NCBI GenBank assembly: GCA_018398805.1
Contig: JAGFBZ010000292.1
Coordinates: forward strand, 744,001 to 808,000
From: Hirundichthys speculiger
Lineage: Eukaryota; Chordata; Actinopteri; Beloniformes; Exocoetidae
Length of the DNA: 64,000 nucleotides
Reading direction: 5' to 3'
Shown here piece by piece: positions 1-61,714 of this stretch (positions are counted from its first letter, which is position 1; each line of letters starts with the position of its first letter). Both the position numbers and the translations under genes were made by a program. Below the pieces are notes generated by a model, which saw nothing but the letters and a program-made list of their open reading frames with translations, was not told where the DNA came from and searched no databases.

Positions 1-515
1 GTATGGCTAGCTGGGCAAGGTCACAGCAACTGCATACCACAAAGAGACCAGTTTTTCAACCAATAAAAAAGGAAAAAAACTCTACACCTCACATTCATTT
101 AATATTTGTATGAATTTATAAAATGGTAATATCTCATGAGCTGTGTATGAAGTCTGTCACTAATTTTAAACATGTGTGTTACAAACATCAAATATACTGA
201 TGGAAAATGAATATAAAAGGGATTCTTGGGATTATAACGTCAAGATTTAAATCTTTAGCATGTTTGTGCCAGCAGGCAGCAGATGTGGGCACACATGTTC
301 AACTGGGCAAACAATCTCACACCAAGCAGTTTCTCAGGGAAACCAGTGTTTATGAGCAGCACTCTGTTTCCAAACCAGAGAAACACATCGATGATGTCAC
401 GTGGACATGTTTCTCTAGAGGTGAGAGTGTCTGTTATTACTTATTTTGTTTTGTGTGCATACATTAGATAACCGACAGAATGATCTATCTTTAATCAGAG
501 ACAGCTGAGAAAAAG

Positions 516-534
516 ATATATATATATATATATA
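516..534. repeat. (AT)n microsatellite
   Basis: Short AT dinucleotide run. The rest of 1-1540 contains no feature I can recognise; the region is AT-rich, presumably 3' flank or last intron of HDAC8. Confidence 0.8.
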
Positions 535-1540
535 CACATACAAACTAACTTCTCATTAAAACTGTGGAGACTCGGATGTTGTGTGGTTAAGCTTTTTGCG
601 TTGAGTAGCCTCTGACTAAATTTGAAATGACAGAGAGCAGAAGCTGTTAGAGGCGACTTGGAGGAAAAAAAAAAAAAAAAAAGTGGGACATAAAACAGAT
701 GTGACAAGCTGAAAGCAGGAAGAAGAAGAGGAAAGGGGAGGAAAATCTCTTGGATTTGTTTAAAGGAGTGAAATTAAAAATGAAGCAGTTCTACTACTAA
801 TATAAGCTAAAGGAGGTCTAGAAACCTCACAAAAGACATTTAACCAATTCTGAGGAGTAAAGGTACAAAATGCAACAGCCTATAACTCACTAAAAATCCA
901 GTAAATACACAAAGAATCTAAAAATTCTTCAACTATTTCTAGATTTTAAAATTAGTCCTCCATTTTAATGCCATGCTTACATTACTGTGGACATGAGTTG
1001 TGTATCGGCTGATATTTTTTAGGACAATGTTAATTAAAAAAAAAGAAAATGCATATGCAAACCTTTCAGTGATGCTTAGATTTCAAAATGTGGGTAAATG
1101 TAACTCAATTTTGCACCTAAAATGGCCATAACAGGCCCATTTTCAGCCATTTTAATTTCTGATAGCTCTACATCCAAAACCCTGTAATTAAGTCAGAAAA
1201 GGCAAAGATCGACAATCATTGGCTCTTTCTGAAAACGAGAACAGATGTCTTAAAGCTTTCTGATTGGTTGAATTCCTGGAGGCTTGGCTATGGGCAGAGC
1301 TGATGGCTCGTGAACATGCACAACTCCTCCAACACATTTTCAACACATCAACACATCACCAATGCTATGTTTTCAAAGTTTCCTCTAAATGACCTGAACA
1401 CCTCAAATCCTTCCAGGTACGTTTGAGCCGAAAGTACAGGTAGAATAATGAAAGCAGGCAGCTAAGGAAACCACACCGATGAAGATCACAGCTGGACGTC
1501 TCTGTTTCGAATGACCTGGCTATTGTGTTACATCACAGAC

Positions 1541-1914
1541 TAGGGGTGAGTATTGGCAAGGACCTTGCAATACGATATGTATCGTGATTCTTGGGTCACG
1601 ATACGATATTATTGCAATATCGTGATATATTGCGATATTCTACCCAGTTAAAATGAAAAATTAAAAGTAGAGATGAAAAATCAAGTTGCTGTATATGTTC
1701 ATCAGATGATATTGATCATTCAGAGGACAAATTGAGTCAAAACTATTAGCTTCAAAACAACATATTTATTGTTTATTATTAGTGTTTTTGTACATATAAG
1801 TGAATGAATGAATTTTCCTAAAAAAATCGATATTAGGAGCTGAAAATCGATATAATATCGGGCGGCCGGAAAATCGCAATATATCGTCCAAATAAATTTT
1901 TTTTCACTTCCCTA
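1541..1914. mobile_element. hAT-type MITE
   Basis: It begins TAGGGGTGAG and ends CACTTCCCTA, and is rich in ATCGATAT and TGCGATAT motifs typical of a common teleost nonautonomous element. It is flanked by an imperfect 8-bp target duplication, TCACAGAC (1533-1540) and TTACAGAC (1915-1922), which points to the hAT superfamily. No coding capacity. Confidence 0.7.
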
Positions 1915-3084
1915 TTACAGACCATGCTGTCTTTCGGCTCTCGCTGGGCCTCATTCATGAAACGGGAACAGAACGGATTTGTACATAAACTGTGGGCGAA
2001 AGGAAATGTACGTGTTTCATCATTCATGCAAATGCCAGCAGTTCTGAACTTCTAGGTATACGAACGAAATCTACTCCTGCCTGCGACCATGTGTCGAGCT
2101 TGTGCAAACGCCAAGCGTGCATAAATATTGCTGTCACTTCTCAGACCGTACTCTGTCATTGCTTATAGGGACCATTAGTTTCACAATATGCAGATACATT
2201 TAAAAGGTGTTTTTATTTTAACTGATGGACATTTTGCATATTTAAACTTCAGATGTTTCTTAAAATTTCAGCAGGTTGATTAAATTGACTCGATCTCCTG
2301 ACAGACTCCCACGCAGCAACTCGCAACGTCAGAGAGCGCACCAACAGCAGACGGCGGGAACTCCAAGGTGTGAAAAATAAGAGTTTGCTAGGTCCTGCAG
2401 AATGCATGACCATAAAACAAGCCTGTCCGGAGCCAGAGATCCAGAGATCCCTGTTGCACCTGAAGACACTTGGACACGTCAGCAACTTATTGAATTATTA
2501 TACACAAGTGGTTTCATCCAACCGGCACTGGTTGTCTACTCACACACTGGAAGTAAAAAAAAAAAGAAAAAAAGAAGCTCTGTGAATAAATTGGCTTTTG
2601 AATGTTCTCTTTGCCTGTAGGTTGATTTATTAGTGCTATAAAAAAAAGAATGCTAAATTTGTGGGTCAACAAGCTTTCAGTTAAGAAAATGAATGCAATA
2701 TAAATTTCTAACCTCTTGTTTCTTCAAATGTGTGTTAACCAATACATCCTCTGGCTGTCAAAATGCAACAACACAACATTTAGCTGTTGGACATGCTGTT
2801 GGCTATGTTAATTCCAACTCTCTTCTCCACACGGATGTGAAACCTGCCACTGTCTTTTTCTCCAATGACAGAGACAATCAAGCCGTTTAGCTGCTATCTT
2901 TTATTCATTTCTCTTCTGTGACCTCAGGTCTCACTGGGAACGTTTCATAAGGAAAGCACTGCCAGCGCTGCTTCCTCAGCCGGATACGCAAGATTGCAAG
3001 TTTATCCGACGGTTTCAAGATCACAAGCGAGCCTGCAACTTTACATGGTGGTCCTGAAACTTTTTTTGTTCAAATCTAGACACA

Positions 3085-3345
3085 TGGCTGTCCTCCATCC
3101 TCTCTGTCCCATCTCCCTCCTCTTTTCTTCCTTTACCCAGATCCTTCAGCAGGAGGGTCCCTCCCCTTATGATCCAGGTCCTGATCAATGTCTCTTCTCT
3201 CTTAAAGGGGAGTTTTTCCTTGCCACTGTTTCTTTACTTAATAGTTCAATAAAAATTACTCACATTTAATATTTGCTCGGGGGTCAAAGCACCTAGAGAC
3301 AATCTGTATTTCAATAGATCCTATATAAATAAAGCTGAATTGAAA
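3085..3345 (-). repeat. Dispersed teleost repeat, copy 1
   Basis: A pyrimidine-rich segment (CTCTGTCCCATCTCCCTCCT, then CTTTACCCAGATCCTTCAGC) leading to AGGGGAGTTTTTCCTTGCCAC and a TATAAATAAAGCTGAATTGAA end. The same sequence recurs in inverse orientation at 44985-45300 in PHKA1 intron 11, so it is a genuine interspersed repeat. Its class is not clear from sequence alone. Confidence 0.65.
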
Positions 3346-3671
3346 TGAATTGCGCAGTGAAGCCCCCCCCAAGCCCCACTGAGCTCTTTCATCTGTGCTG
3401 CAGCTTATGGCTGGAAAAGAAAGAAGCAGAGTAATACACAAAAGACACATACAAATATGCACGGCTGATATCTTCAGCATGCGACATGTGGAATAGTGTT
3501 TTATGTGCAAATGGTCCGTATGGGTTTAAAGCTAAGTTTTTTCCCCCTGTTTCTTCGGCGCAGGGCGTAATCGTATCGCACTCGGTGAGATTAAAAAAGT
3601 GGCGGGATGATCGCTGTATCATGCTCCATCTAGCAGGTTGTTTTTTTTTAACATCCACAAAGTTGGTTTAA

Positions 3672-3690
3672 CCCCCCCCCCCCCCCCCCG
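3672..3690. repeat. C19 homopolymer
   Basis: Nineteen consecutive cytosines directly before the LINE 3' segment. Homopolymer length is prone to assembly error. Confidence 0.85.
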
Positions 3691-3693
3691 GCT

Positions 3694-4245
3694 GTTGAGG
3701 TGGCGCATCAGTACAAGTACCTAGGGGGCAATAACTGATGACTCCCTCAACTTTGATGCCAATACCGAAGCTGTGTGTGCTAAGACACATCAGTGCACAT
3801 ATTTTTTTTATCATAAACTGTGGAGTTTAAATGTTGACAAGTGTTTTATGAAAAATTTTATTCCCGTTTTATTAAGTCTGTTTTAACGTTCTCTTTTATT
3901 TGCTGGTTGGACGACATCGTAAGGAGGTGCAGTAAGACTGCTGGCATAGAGTTGGATGATCTCTCACTGCTGTACAGATCCAGAGCTACTAGAAAGGCAC
4001 AGGCTATTCTAGCCGGCTGGACTCATCCCTCTCTGCAGAGTCGCAGATATGATCTTCCAAGATGCAGGACAAATAGATTTAAAAACTCTTTTGTATCTGC
4101 CAACCGTTGGACTGCTGGACAGGATTGTGCAACATGTCTTTGTTTGATTGATTTTGACAGATTGATTAATTTCTCTGTGTGTGTATGAACCTTTAACAGG
4201 AACACTATGGGCTGTATAACAAATAATAAAGGTACCAATACCAAT
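3694..4245 (+). mobile_element. LINE (L2/CR1-like) 3' end, decayed
   Basis: Conceptual translation with breaks gives VEVAHQYKYLG, DDSLNFDANTEAVCAK, then SLLYRSRATRKAQAILAGWT and PRCRTNRFKNSF. This pattern is typical of the region after the reverse transcriptase domain in teleost L2/CR1-type non-LTR elements. It is 5'-truncated and frameshifted; a short 3' UTR ends near a TAATAAAGG. It lies within or beyond the last HDAC8 intron. Confidence 0.7.
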
Positions 4246-5036
4246 ATTGATAGTTAAGTCAGAAAACACAGTCATAACATGACTACTTTGACCTAAGTAG
4301 ATGGACTCAATCATTTTCTTCTTACTTACATATTAAACACAGAAACACAGAAGAATGAACGACTGCTATGCCAAATACAACATTTCACTCCCAGCAGGAA
4401 GGGAAAGAGGAGTTCCTGTCAATTTTCTTCAAGTCAGATTTATGAAGATCTTAAAAATGAACTTAACTTGTACACAAATTTCTTGGCTGGTTTTGTTTAG
4501 CTGAATTCCTGACCTCTCGTCCCAACAGTAATTTTCCTGCCATTCAACTTTTTACCGAAGCTTCACCCTGCTGCCTCCTCCAGAGAGTCATGGGCTGTAA
4601 ACACTGAGACCAAAGGCCCGGCTTTAGGCTTAACCACAACTCTGCAGACTCAGACTCACTGAGAGAAGAACATAAAGGACAAACACAAAAGGCACATAGA
4701 GACAAGACATCCAAAACGACAAATACCATATTTGTCAAGACTCTCAGGCCCTGAATGAGAGTAAAAAGAGGGAACATGCACACACATGTTGCATATTCCC
4801 ACACAAAAGGATGTCAAGAGCCACAGAGAGGGGACAAAAGAGTCAAGACGCGATACTTCAATACCGAGACATATAGAAATATGTATGAAACCACACATTA
4901 AAAGAGCCAAACAGAGAGGAGAGGGCTGGAGGTGAGTGACGGTTCAGTACAACACAAACAAGCACTCACCTGTCAAAGCTCTACACCCACACACATAGAC
5001 GCACGCATGTGCATAAAACAGAAACTCTGCACGAAC

Positions 5037-26823
<21,787 letters not shown>

Positions 26824-27150
26824 TTAAGATGAATAATAACAATAATAAAGTGTTAATAAAGACTGTTTCTGACACAGGTCCCCGGTGAAGAAATGCGAGA
26901 AGCTCTCTCGTCTAAAATCTGGTGTTACACAATAAACACTCCGCCCGGGTAACGTAACCGCCGATCTAAATCCCCACTTTGAAAATCTGAATAACCAGGG
27001 TGAATTTCAAATTAAGATATATTTTCAGGGTAAACCTACCCTGTCTCTTTTAAAATGAAGCTATTTCAAGAATTTTTGCAACGAAGAAAAGCAAGACCCA
27101 CAAGTCTTAGGTCACAAGCAATGTTCCGCGCGCGAACGTTTGTTCAATCC
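26824..27150 (-). promoter_or_regulatory. Probable HDAC8 promoter and 5' UTR
   Basis: This is the sequence directly upstream of the HDAC8 start. It is locally richer in GC and CpG than its surroundings, with CCGCCC near 26941 and a GCGCGCG run near 27124, and I see no TATA box. That fits a housekeeping promoter. The position is inferred from the gene start; no transcription start can be read from sequence. Confidence 0.45.
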
Positions 27151-27672
27151 CCACGGACGAGAAGAGAATTGCATTTTGGGATTTCATGTAGTTTTCTTTG
27201 CCGAAACATCATCGGTTACGTTTTCAGACAACAGATTGAGTGCGAATGGAATCGTATGGGGGATTAAGAAGGATAAACTTCCCTAATTAATCCGAATAAA
27301 TGCAGTGTACAAGTAAATGCAAATTATAATAGAAAAGGAAGGATTTTACTTTATTTTGCCCTTTTATTTCTGCATGTGCTTTTAGTTCAAGTAAGGCTTC
27401 CCTGAGCTGAATAATACCAGACAATGAAAAAATCTAACACAACTGTCCGATATTTTATAAATGTAGATACATATTTTAAAAAGGAACTTATGAAGTTGAA
27501 ACTTTGCATTTTTGTGTCTCATCATTGGATGTCCACCATATTTGTATTAAAACCTTTAAAATCATTAAAAGCCCAATGCTTTGAAATGTTTTATTATTAT
27601 AAAATAATATTAATCGTAGCATTGTTTTATTTCAGTGCTTTCTGTGATCTGCTTCATCTCTATGTTCTATAT

Positions 27673-28709
27673 CAGTGGTTCTTAACCATAGGGCCGTGAC
27701 CCAAACTTGGGCCGCCGGCGCCTCCCAGAGGGCCCCAAAAAACTTTCAGTTTTGCACCTGTGGGCCACAAGGGCCGCGAGACTGCGTGCAGCTTTCGACC
27801 GCGTGGTGGCGGTAACGCGTCACTCAGTTGTTTAACAAGCGCCAATACGCAGAGAAGAAGTGGCAAAAATGGAGAAGTTTTTTAAAAGAAAAAATGAAGA
27901 CGAACGTCCTGCCAAGCCCTTACTACCCAAAAGACATTTTTTTTAACGGAAATACAATCTCAACTTCATTAAATGCAGTTTTGTAAATAGAGGAATAGAG
28001 GCAGTGCCAAAAGCCCAGTGTGTGGAGTGTGAGCTAATGCTGTCCAACAAATCCCTCAAGCCCTCAAAACTACAGCAGCACCTAGAGGCCAAGCACCCGA
28101 CTCTTGTTGGAAAACCGCTGGAATATTTTAAGAGGAAGGAAATTGGGCTGCAGGTGCAGAAAAGGTCCGTCATGTCACTCAGTAGCTCAAAATGTTTGCA
28201 TTTAGATTCTAAATTTGCACTTTATTTTAGTTTCATTTGCAGTTTACTTATTTAATTTAAAAATAGATTTATATTATTTTAATCATTTATTTTATCGCCC
28301 ATTTTATTGATTGTTTATATATTATTTTTTATTAATTTAAAGTAAACTCCGAATATTGGTCTTTTTTTATTATTATTTAAAAAGCCTGACTTGACTCTTG
28401 AATTTTTTTCTTGTCACAGCTTGATTTGGTCCAGGAATTATCAGCCTGTTCGGTATCTTGACACAATATGTTGCAGGTTTACATACACGTGTTTAATAAA
28501 AGTGCTTGTGATAGTCCCATTTTATAATGTCATGTTATTTGATGAGGTTTTTACTTGTTAAACAGTAAGTGGATTTGGTTTATTATTGAATACAAATCAA
28601 ACAGAGAGTGAGGTCAATTAAACCTACACAGTGTTAATATTTAATGGGCCCCGCGCCATTTTGTACTAAAAAAATTGGGCCTCAAGGTCAAAAAGGTTAA
28701 GAACCCCTG
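27673..28709 (+). mobile_element. hAT transposon derivative with BED zinc-finger remnant
   Basis: The termini CAGTGGTTCTTAACC and GGTTAAGAACCCCTG are inverted repeats. They are flanked by a perfect 8-bp duplication TTCTATAT (27665-27672 and 28710-28717), the hallmark of hAT insertion. Inside, 27869 begins MEKFFKRKNEDERPAKP, followed after a stop by PKAQCVECELML and KPSKLQQHLEAKHP, a C2H2-type BED zinc finger like those at the N-terminus of hAT transposases. The catalytic part is missing, so this is an internal-deletion derivative. It lies about 0.85 kb upstream of the HDAC8 ATG. Confidence 0.85.
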
Positions 28710-28756
28710 TTCTATATCCTATTTATTTGCACCTGTTCCTGTTTAAAGGAACAGGT

Positions 28757-29086
28757 GGCATCACGGTGGCTTGGTGGCCAGCACTGTTGCCTCACAGCAA
28801 GATGGTTCCTCGTTCAAAACTCAGCAGGGGCCTTTCTGTGTGGACTTAGCATGTTCTCCCCGTGCTTGCATGGGCTTACTCCCACAGTCCAAAGACATGC
28901 ATGTCAGGTTAACTGGTGGTTCTAAATTGCCCGTAGGAGTGATTATGATTGTGAGTGTACGTGGTTGTTTGTCTACATGTTGTCCTGCAATGGGGTGGCG
29001 ACCTGTCCAGAGTGTACCCCTGGGTTAGGCTCCAGCAGATCCCCATGACCTTGCATAAGATTAAGCAGGTATGGATGGATGGATGG
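28757..29086 (+). repeat. Dispersed teleost repeat with (ATGG)n tail
   Basis: It starts GGCATCACGGTGGCTTGGTG, passes CTGTTGCCTCACAGCAAGAT and CAGTCCAAAGACATGCATGT, and ends in TGGATGGATGG. This is a very abundant teleost repeat with a simple-repeat tail like LINE or SINE 3' ends; exact class uncertain. A partial inverse copy lies at 30243-30455. Confidence 0.7.
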
Positions 29087-29089
29087 CAT

Positions 29090-30242
29090 CATCCAGAAAT
29101 CTCCTACCATACCTTTAACTGTGAAACACTTAATTACCATGATATCTGTGCATTCATTTTTGATCCAATTAAATTATTTTGTAAACATGTCAGTTCAATA
29201 TTCTCTTGTGTCAGTTTTATGCTTACTGGTAAAATGGGCTGTATTGTGAACGGCATTTATTCTGGTCATACATACTATTCTTTATTGGTCTTCCTGGAAA
29301 TGGAAACATTTCACAATTTATTCTAATTGCATTATTAAATAAATTCAGTTTGTTCATTGCAGAAGCTACAGTTTAGACTGCTTGATTTTCTGCAAGCATA
29401 CATTAAGTAAATGCTACAGCACAGGACAACAGAGTCTTTTTGAATTTGATCAGTAATACCAAGCTGGTGAGAAGAAAATTTTAAGATAGAGACTCATACA
29501 AGGTTTTTGGGTCATTTATGCATTATTTATATTCAAAATGAATGAGCTGAAAACTATTCATATATGTATCGTAATACACTGACATATACTGTAGGGGACC
29601 AATGTCCCATGTGGAAAACAAATTCTACACATCACATATGAAGGTATGTGTTTGCAGACACGTATACAGATTTTACACATATAACCATCATACATTTACA
29701 TCATACAGCCTAAGAAGCCCACTTATTGTGGTATGTATGTCGTAGATTTATTTCCATATTTAAAGACAAATCATAATATGAAATCAACATTTTATAAGTG
29801 AAACTTGTCAGTTTTCAGAGTATAAGTGCCTCCTAAAAATGATGTTGCGTAACATGCCTTTAATACCACAAAAAACAGTAGAGAGAACCCTTTTCATGTT
29901 CTTACACCTCTGTTCAAGTCATCCAGCTTCAAGGAGTGAAGTTAAACACTGCACTCCACTCTACCCTATCATCTTGAAATGTGCCTTTTTTGAATTAGTC
30001 CTAACAGCTTTATGGTAGATACTTAAATGGTTCAACCATAGACTGGATGAATAACCTGTAGATTTTCTACAGAAGGATTTTGAAGCCTCTTTTTTTTGAT
30101 ACTGTGCAATGCCATGTTGCAATGAGGCGGAGCTAGCAGTGCTGAGAAACCGGCTTGAACTACTCCCACCAGTTAGTTGTTGGGTGGCTTGGTTGGCTTA
30201 GTTTTTGTCAACCCTGAATGATGATTAATATTACTTAATATT
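29090..30242. other. Intergenic, no recognisable gene
   Basis: AT-rich sequence between two repeat copies. Nothing protein-like is seen. Confidence 0.5.
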
Positions 30243-30455
30243 CCATCCATCCATCCATTATCCATGCCCGTTTAATTCTATCTATATATTACAGGGATCT
30301 GCTGGAGCCTGTCCCAGCTCTCTTTGGGTGAAAGGCAGGGGTAGAGCCTGGACAGGTCGCTCATCCCAGGGCCACATGTAGACGAACAACCATGCACACT
30401 CACAATCACTCCTCTGGCCAATTTAGAACCACCAATTAACCTAACATGCATGTTT
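30243..30455 (-). repeat. Dispersed teleost repeat, inverse partial copy
   Basis: It starts with CCATCCATCCATCCAT and contains CCTGGACAGGTCGCTCATCC and AACCACCAATTAACCTAAC, the reverse of the copy at 28757-29086. Confidence 0.65.
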
Positions 30456-31007
30456 TTATATTCATTTTAATCAAATCTGTCCAAACATTCTGCTTTCAAG
30501 TGTTGCTCCCAAATGAGCGCTACCAGAGCTGAACAAGGACTAGATAAGCTTTGCTGATATCTGGCAGTCAATCCGCCAACCCTAGCATTGTAGTTAGGCA
30601 AACCTACTGCCATCATCCTGTGAGTCGCGGGATGACTGACTGCAGGTCCCAGCACACTTCCACTAGGAAGGGTCCTGAAATGATCCGCCATGGCTCCCAG
30701 CTCCTTCAGACAAGCCATGTTGGAGGAGCTGCAGAGCTGCTGGCGGACATCTGGAGTGGGATGTCCTGATTCAAATGTCGTTTTGGTGGCAACATCAGAA
30801 ATGACCACTGCGTGTAGCTGACACTAAGACCACACGTTCTTTGACACTTCCAGACCTACTGCAGCCAGTCACAACAGCCTGTTAGTACAATGAACGCAAC
30901 ACACAAGGAGCACAAAAATATTCTCTTTAACATTATGCTCTGTTTGTTTTTTATTCACAGCTCAGAATTATGCTAAGCACTTAGTAGCTAAAATAATGAG
31001 GGCCTGG

Positions 31008-31213
31008 TGTTGTGCCAGGGGCTAGCCACTGGCACAACTGATAGCTAGCCACTGGCTATGCCAGTGGCTAGCTATCAGTTAGCCACTGGCATAGCCAGTG
31101 GCATAGCCAGTATCAGAGATAGCTAGCCACTGGCTATGCCAGTGGCTAGCTATCTCTTTCGCCATAGCTTTCGCCATAGCTAGCCACTGGCTATGCCAGT
31201 GGCTAGCTATCAG
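31008..31213. repeat. Tandem palindrome (hairpin) array
   Basis: Three copies of a 35-37-bp hairpin lie at 31040-31076, 31118-31154 and 31176-31210. Each has perfect arms (GATAGCTAGCCACTGGC and its complement in the two longer ones) around a TAT loop. A fourth near-palindrome centred on CTAG lies at 31012-31040, and partial units fill the gaps. It sits about 0.8 kb upstream of the PHKA1 ATG. It has no spacer-repeat pattern and is not CRISPR. Confidence 0.85.
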
Positions 31214-31689
31214 TCACTTGGTCTGTTTTTGTAGCTTTATGTAAATTTACCTGATGTTGTACAAAAAAAATTAAACAGCGTACAGTTGTCATGGATGTAA
31301 AATCTAACTATGGAGATGAAAACTATTTTTGTAATAGGCTGTAAATATGTTTATTCCTGTGGCAAAGTTGCAGATTTCAGTTTTGTTGCATCAACCTGGA
31401 AGTAGGAATACTGATGCTTTAGTGAAACAAATGCAGCATAATGTAAACCTAGGTGGGGATAAAGATGAGGAAGCTGGCTAATTCTGGTTTGATCTGGGTC
31501 TGTGATATCACATAAACCTGAATGACATACCAAACTTCCTAATTTCAGACTTAGAAGGGCCCAAACAATGACAGGGGTGTTTAATGTCTGAGTTTTTGAT
31601 TTAGTAGTCACTCGAGACACACAAATATAAGGTCTCAAGCACGCTTCTTTTGCATATTATTTCTCATTAAACGTCAACAGCGAAATTAA

Positions 31690-31978
31690 CTTTATGCCAC
31701 GCTTTTACTTTGAAGGTATCTTCTCAATACATCCGGTATCACTGCTGCTTCCGGTAAGTGGTTTGCAGTAGTTGCTGCTCAGCTCTTGTTGCTGAGTATC
31801 CGGCTTCCAAGCTGCAGCTGGCTGGGCTGTGCAGAAACGGTCCTCTTTCTGTTCTACTTTCAGAAAACACTGAAGAAAATGAGTGCTATGTCTAGGTCTT
31901 AGGACGTTTCTTTGCTTTTGTTTTTTGTTTTTTTTTTCTACTTGAAGCCATTTTGGCGTGAAGCGTTTACTTGGCAGC
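31690..31978 (+). promoter_or_regulatory. Probable PHKA1 promoter and 5' UTR
   Basis: This stretch precedes the PHKA1 ATG. It contains ETS-like CTTCCGG near 31749 and GCTGCAGCTGGCTGG near 31812, an E-box type CAGCTG. No TATA box is evident. Assignment is by position only. Confidence 0.35.
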
Positions 31979-60651
<28,673 letters not shown>

Positions 60652-61714
60652 GAGGATATCACAGAAACTCCTGCAACAGTTTTTATATTAAAGTAAGAAT
60701 AAATTAATAGTGAAACATTGTCAAAACATATGCTAATGCAGAGTTTGGTGTTGTTTCCCTTTTTAAGACTGTATGTGAACAATCATCTGTAAGCTTTAAC
60801 AACACTGACATGTTTTGTTTTTTTGTGTGTGTAACTGCGTGTGTGTGTGTGTAACTGTGTGTGTTAGTGTGTTTATATTTTAAAGAAGCATTTACACATG
60901 TTCAGTAAGTATTTATTTCTTCTACAAAGATGGTGCATGTTTATTTGAGCCACAGTTGCTGTGCTCGGTAAAAAAAATAATGAATCAACTTGTAGAACTT
61001 TTTTTTTTTGTCATTTTTGAACATGGAGGTCATAAGAAAGACAGAAAGTACTAGTACTGGTACGATCACAGGATTTTCATTTCCTTAAAGGTGAGAGATT
61101 CATTAATCCGTCCTATGCTTATTTGTTTTATGGGGGACAAAAATAATAATGATAAGTGTGTACTAGGGAAGAAACATAACACAAACTAACAAAACCCTTC
61201 AAATTCAGTTACCATTCAAAACCTTTTCATTTTTATCTTTATTAGTTTTTCAGATTTTTGTTTTGGGTTAAACATGCACTTAAACATCTCAAATGAAACA
61301 AAGTTTCAAATTTGAGGTTTTTTTGAATGGTTGATAATTCACTGAATGGTACGACTGTAGTGCATCGCTGGAGTTTGTTAGCTTAGTTCCAGTCTGACAT
61401 ACTGCAAGCTGCAATGTATAAAATGAAATAAAGTAGACGTCTTAAAGGTTGTTGGACTTTAACAACAGGAATGTAGATGATTTGTTTCTTTTTTTTTTTT
61501 ATTTAACTTTTATTCAAAGTAGCAGCCTTTGGAGTTGTTTTATGAAAACTGACCTTATTCTGAGGTAATTTCTTTTTTTTTTAATTGCTTTAGTTTGTTT
61601 CTGAGTCTGTAGTGTGCTGCACTTTTTGCATCGCTGGTTCTGAATGTAGTGGAGTTGGTGTCTGAGTTCACTGCTGTCACTGACTGAACTGTGATCTCGT
61701 TTGATTACAATAAA
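60652..61714 (+). terminator. phka1: PHKA1 3' UTR with three candidate poly(A) signals
   Basis: After the stop codon, AATAAA hexamers occur at 60698-60703, 61427-61432 and 61709-61714. A GT-rich stretch at 60830-60870 lies downstream of the first. The span suggests a 3' UTR of up to about 1 kb with alternative polyadenylation. Which sites are used cannot be told from sequence. Confidence 0.5.

Noticed and set aside
27055..27267. 70-codon ORF in the HDAC8 upstream region
   Set aside because: Basic, low-information sequence in a CpG-rich promoter-like stretch; no family resemblance.
30467..30808. 113-codon minus-strand ORF
   Set aside because: Composition is plausible, but I recognise no domain and there is no splice or start support. 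It adjoins a dispersed repeat.
31008..31213. Possible CRISPR array
   Set aside because: The units are palindromic and irregularly spaced without unique spacers, and the genome is a vertebrate.
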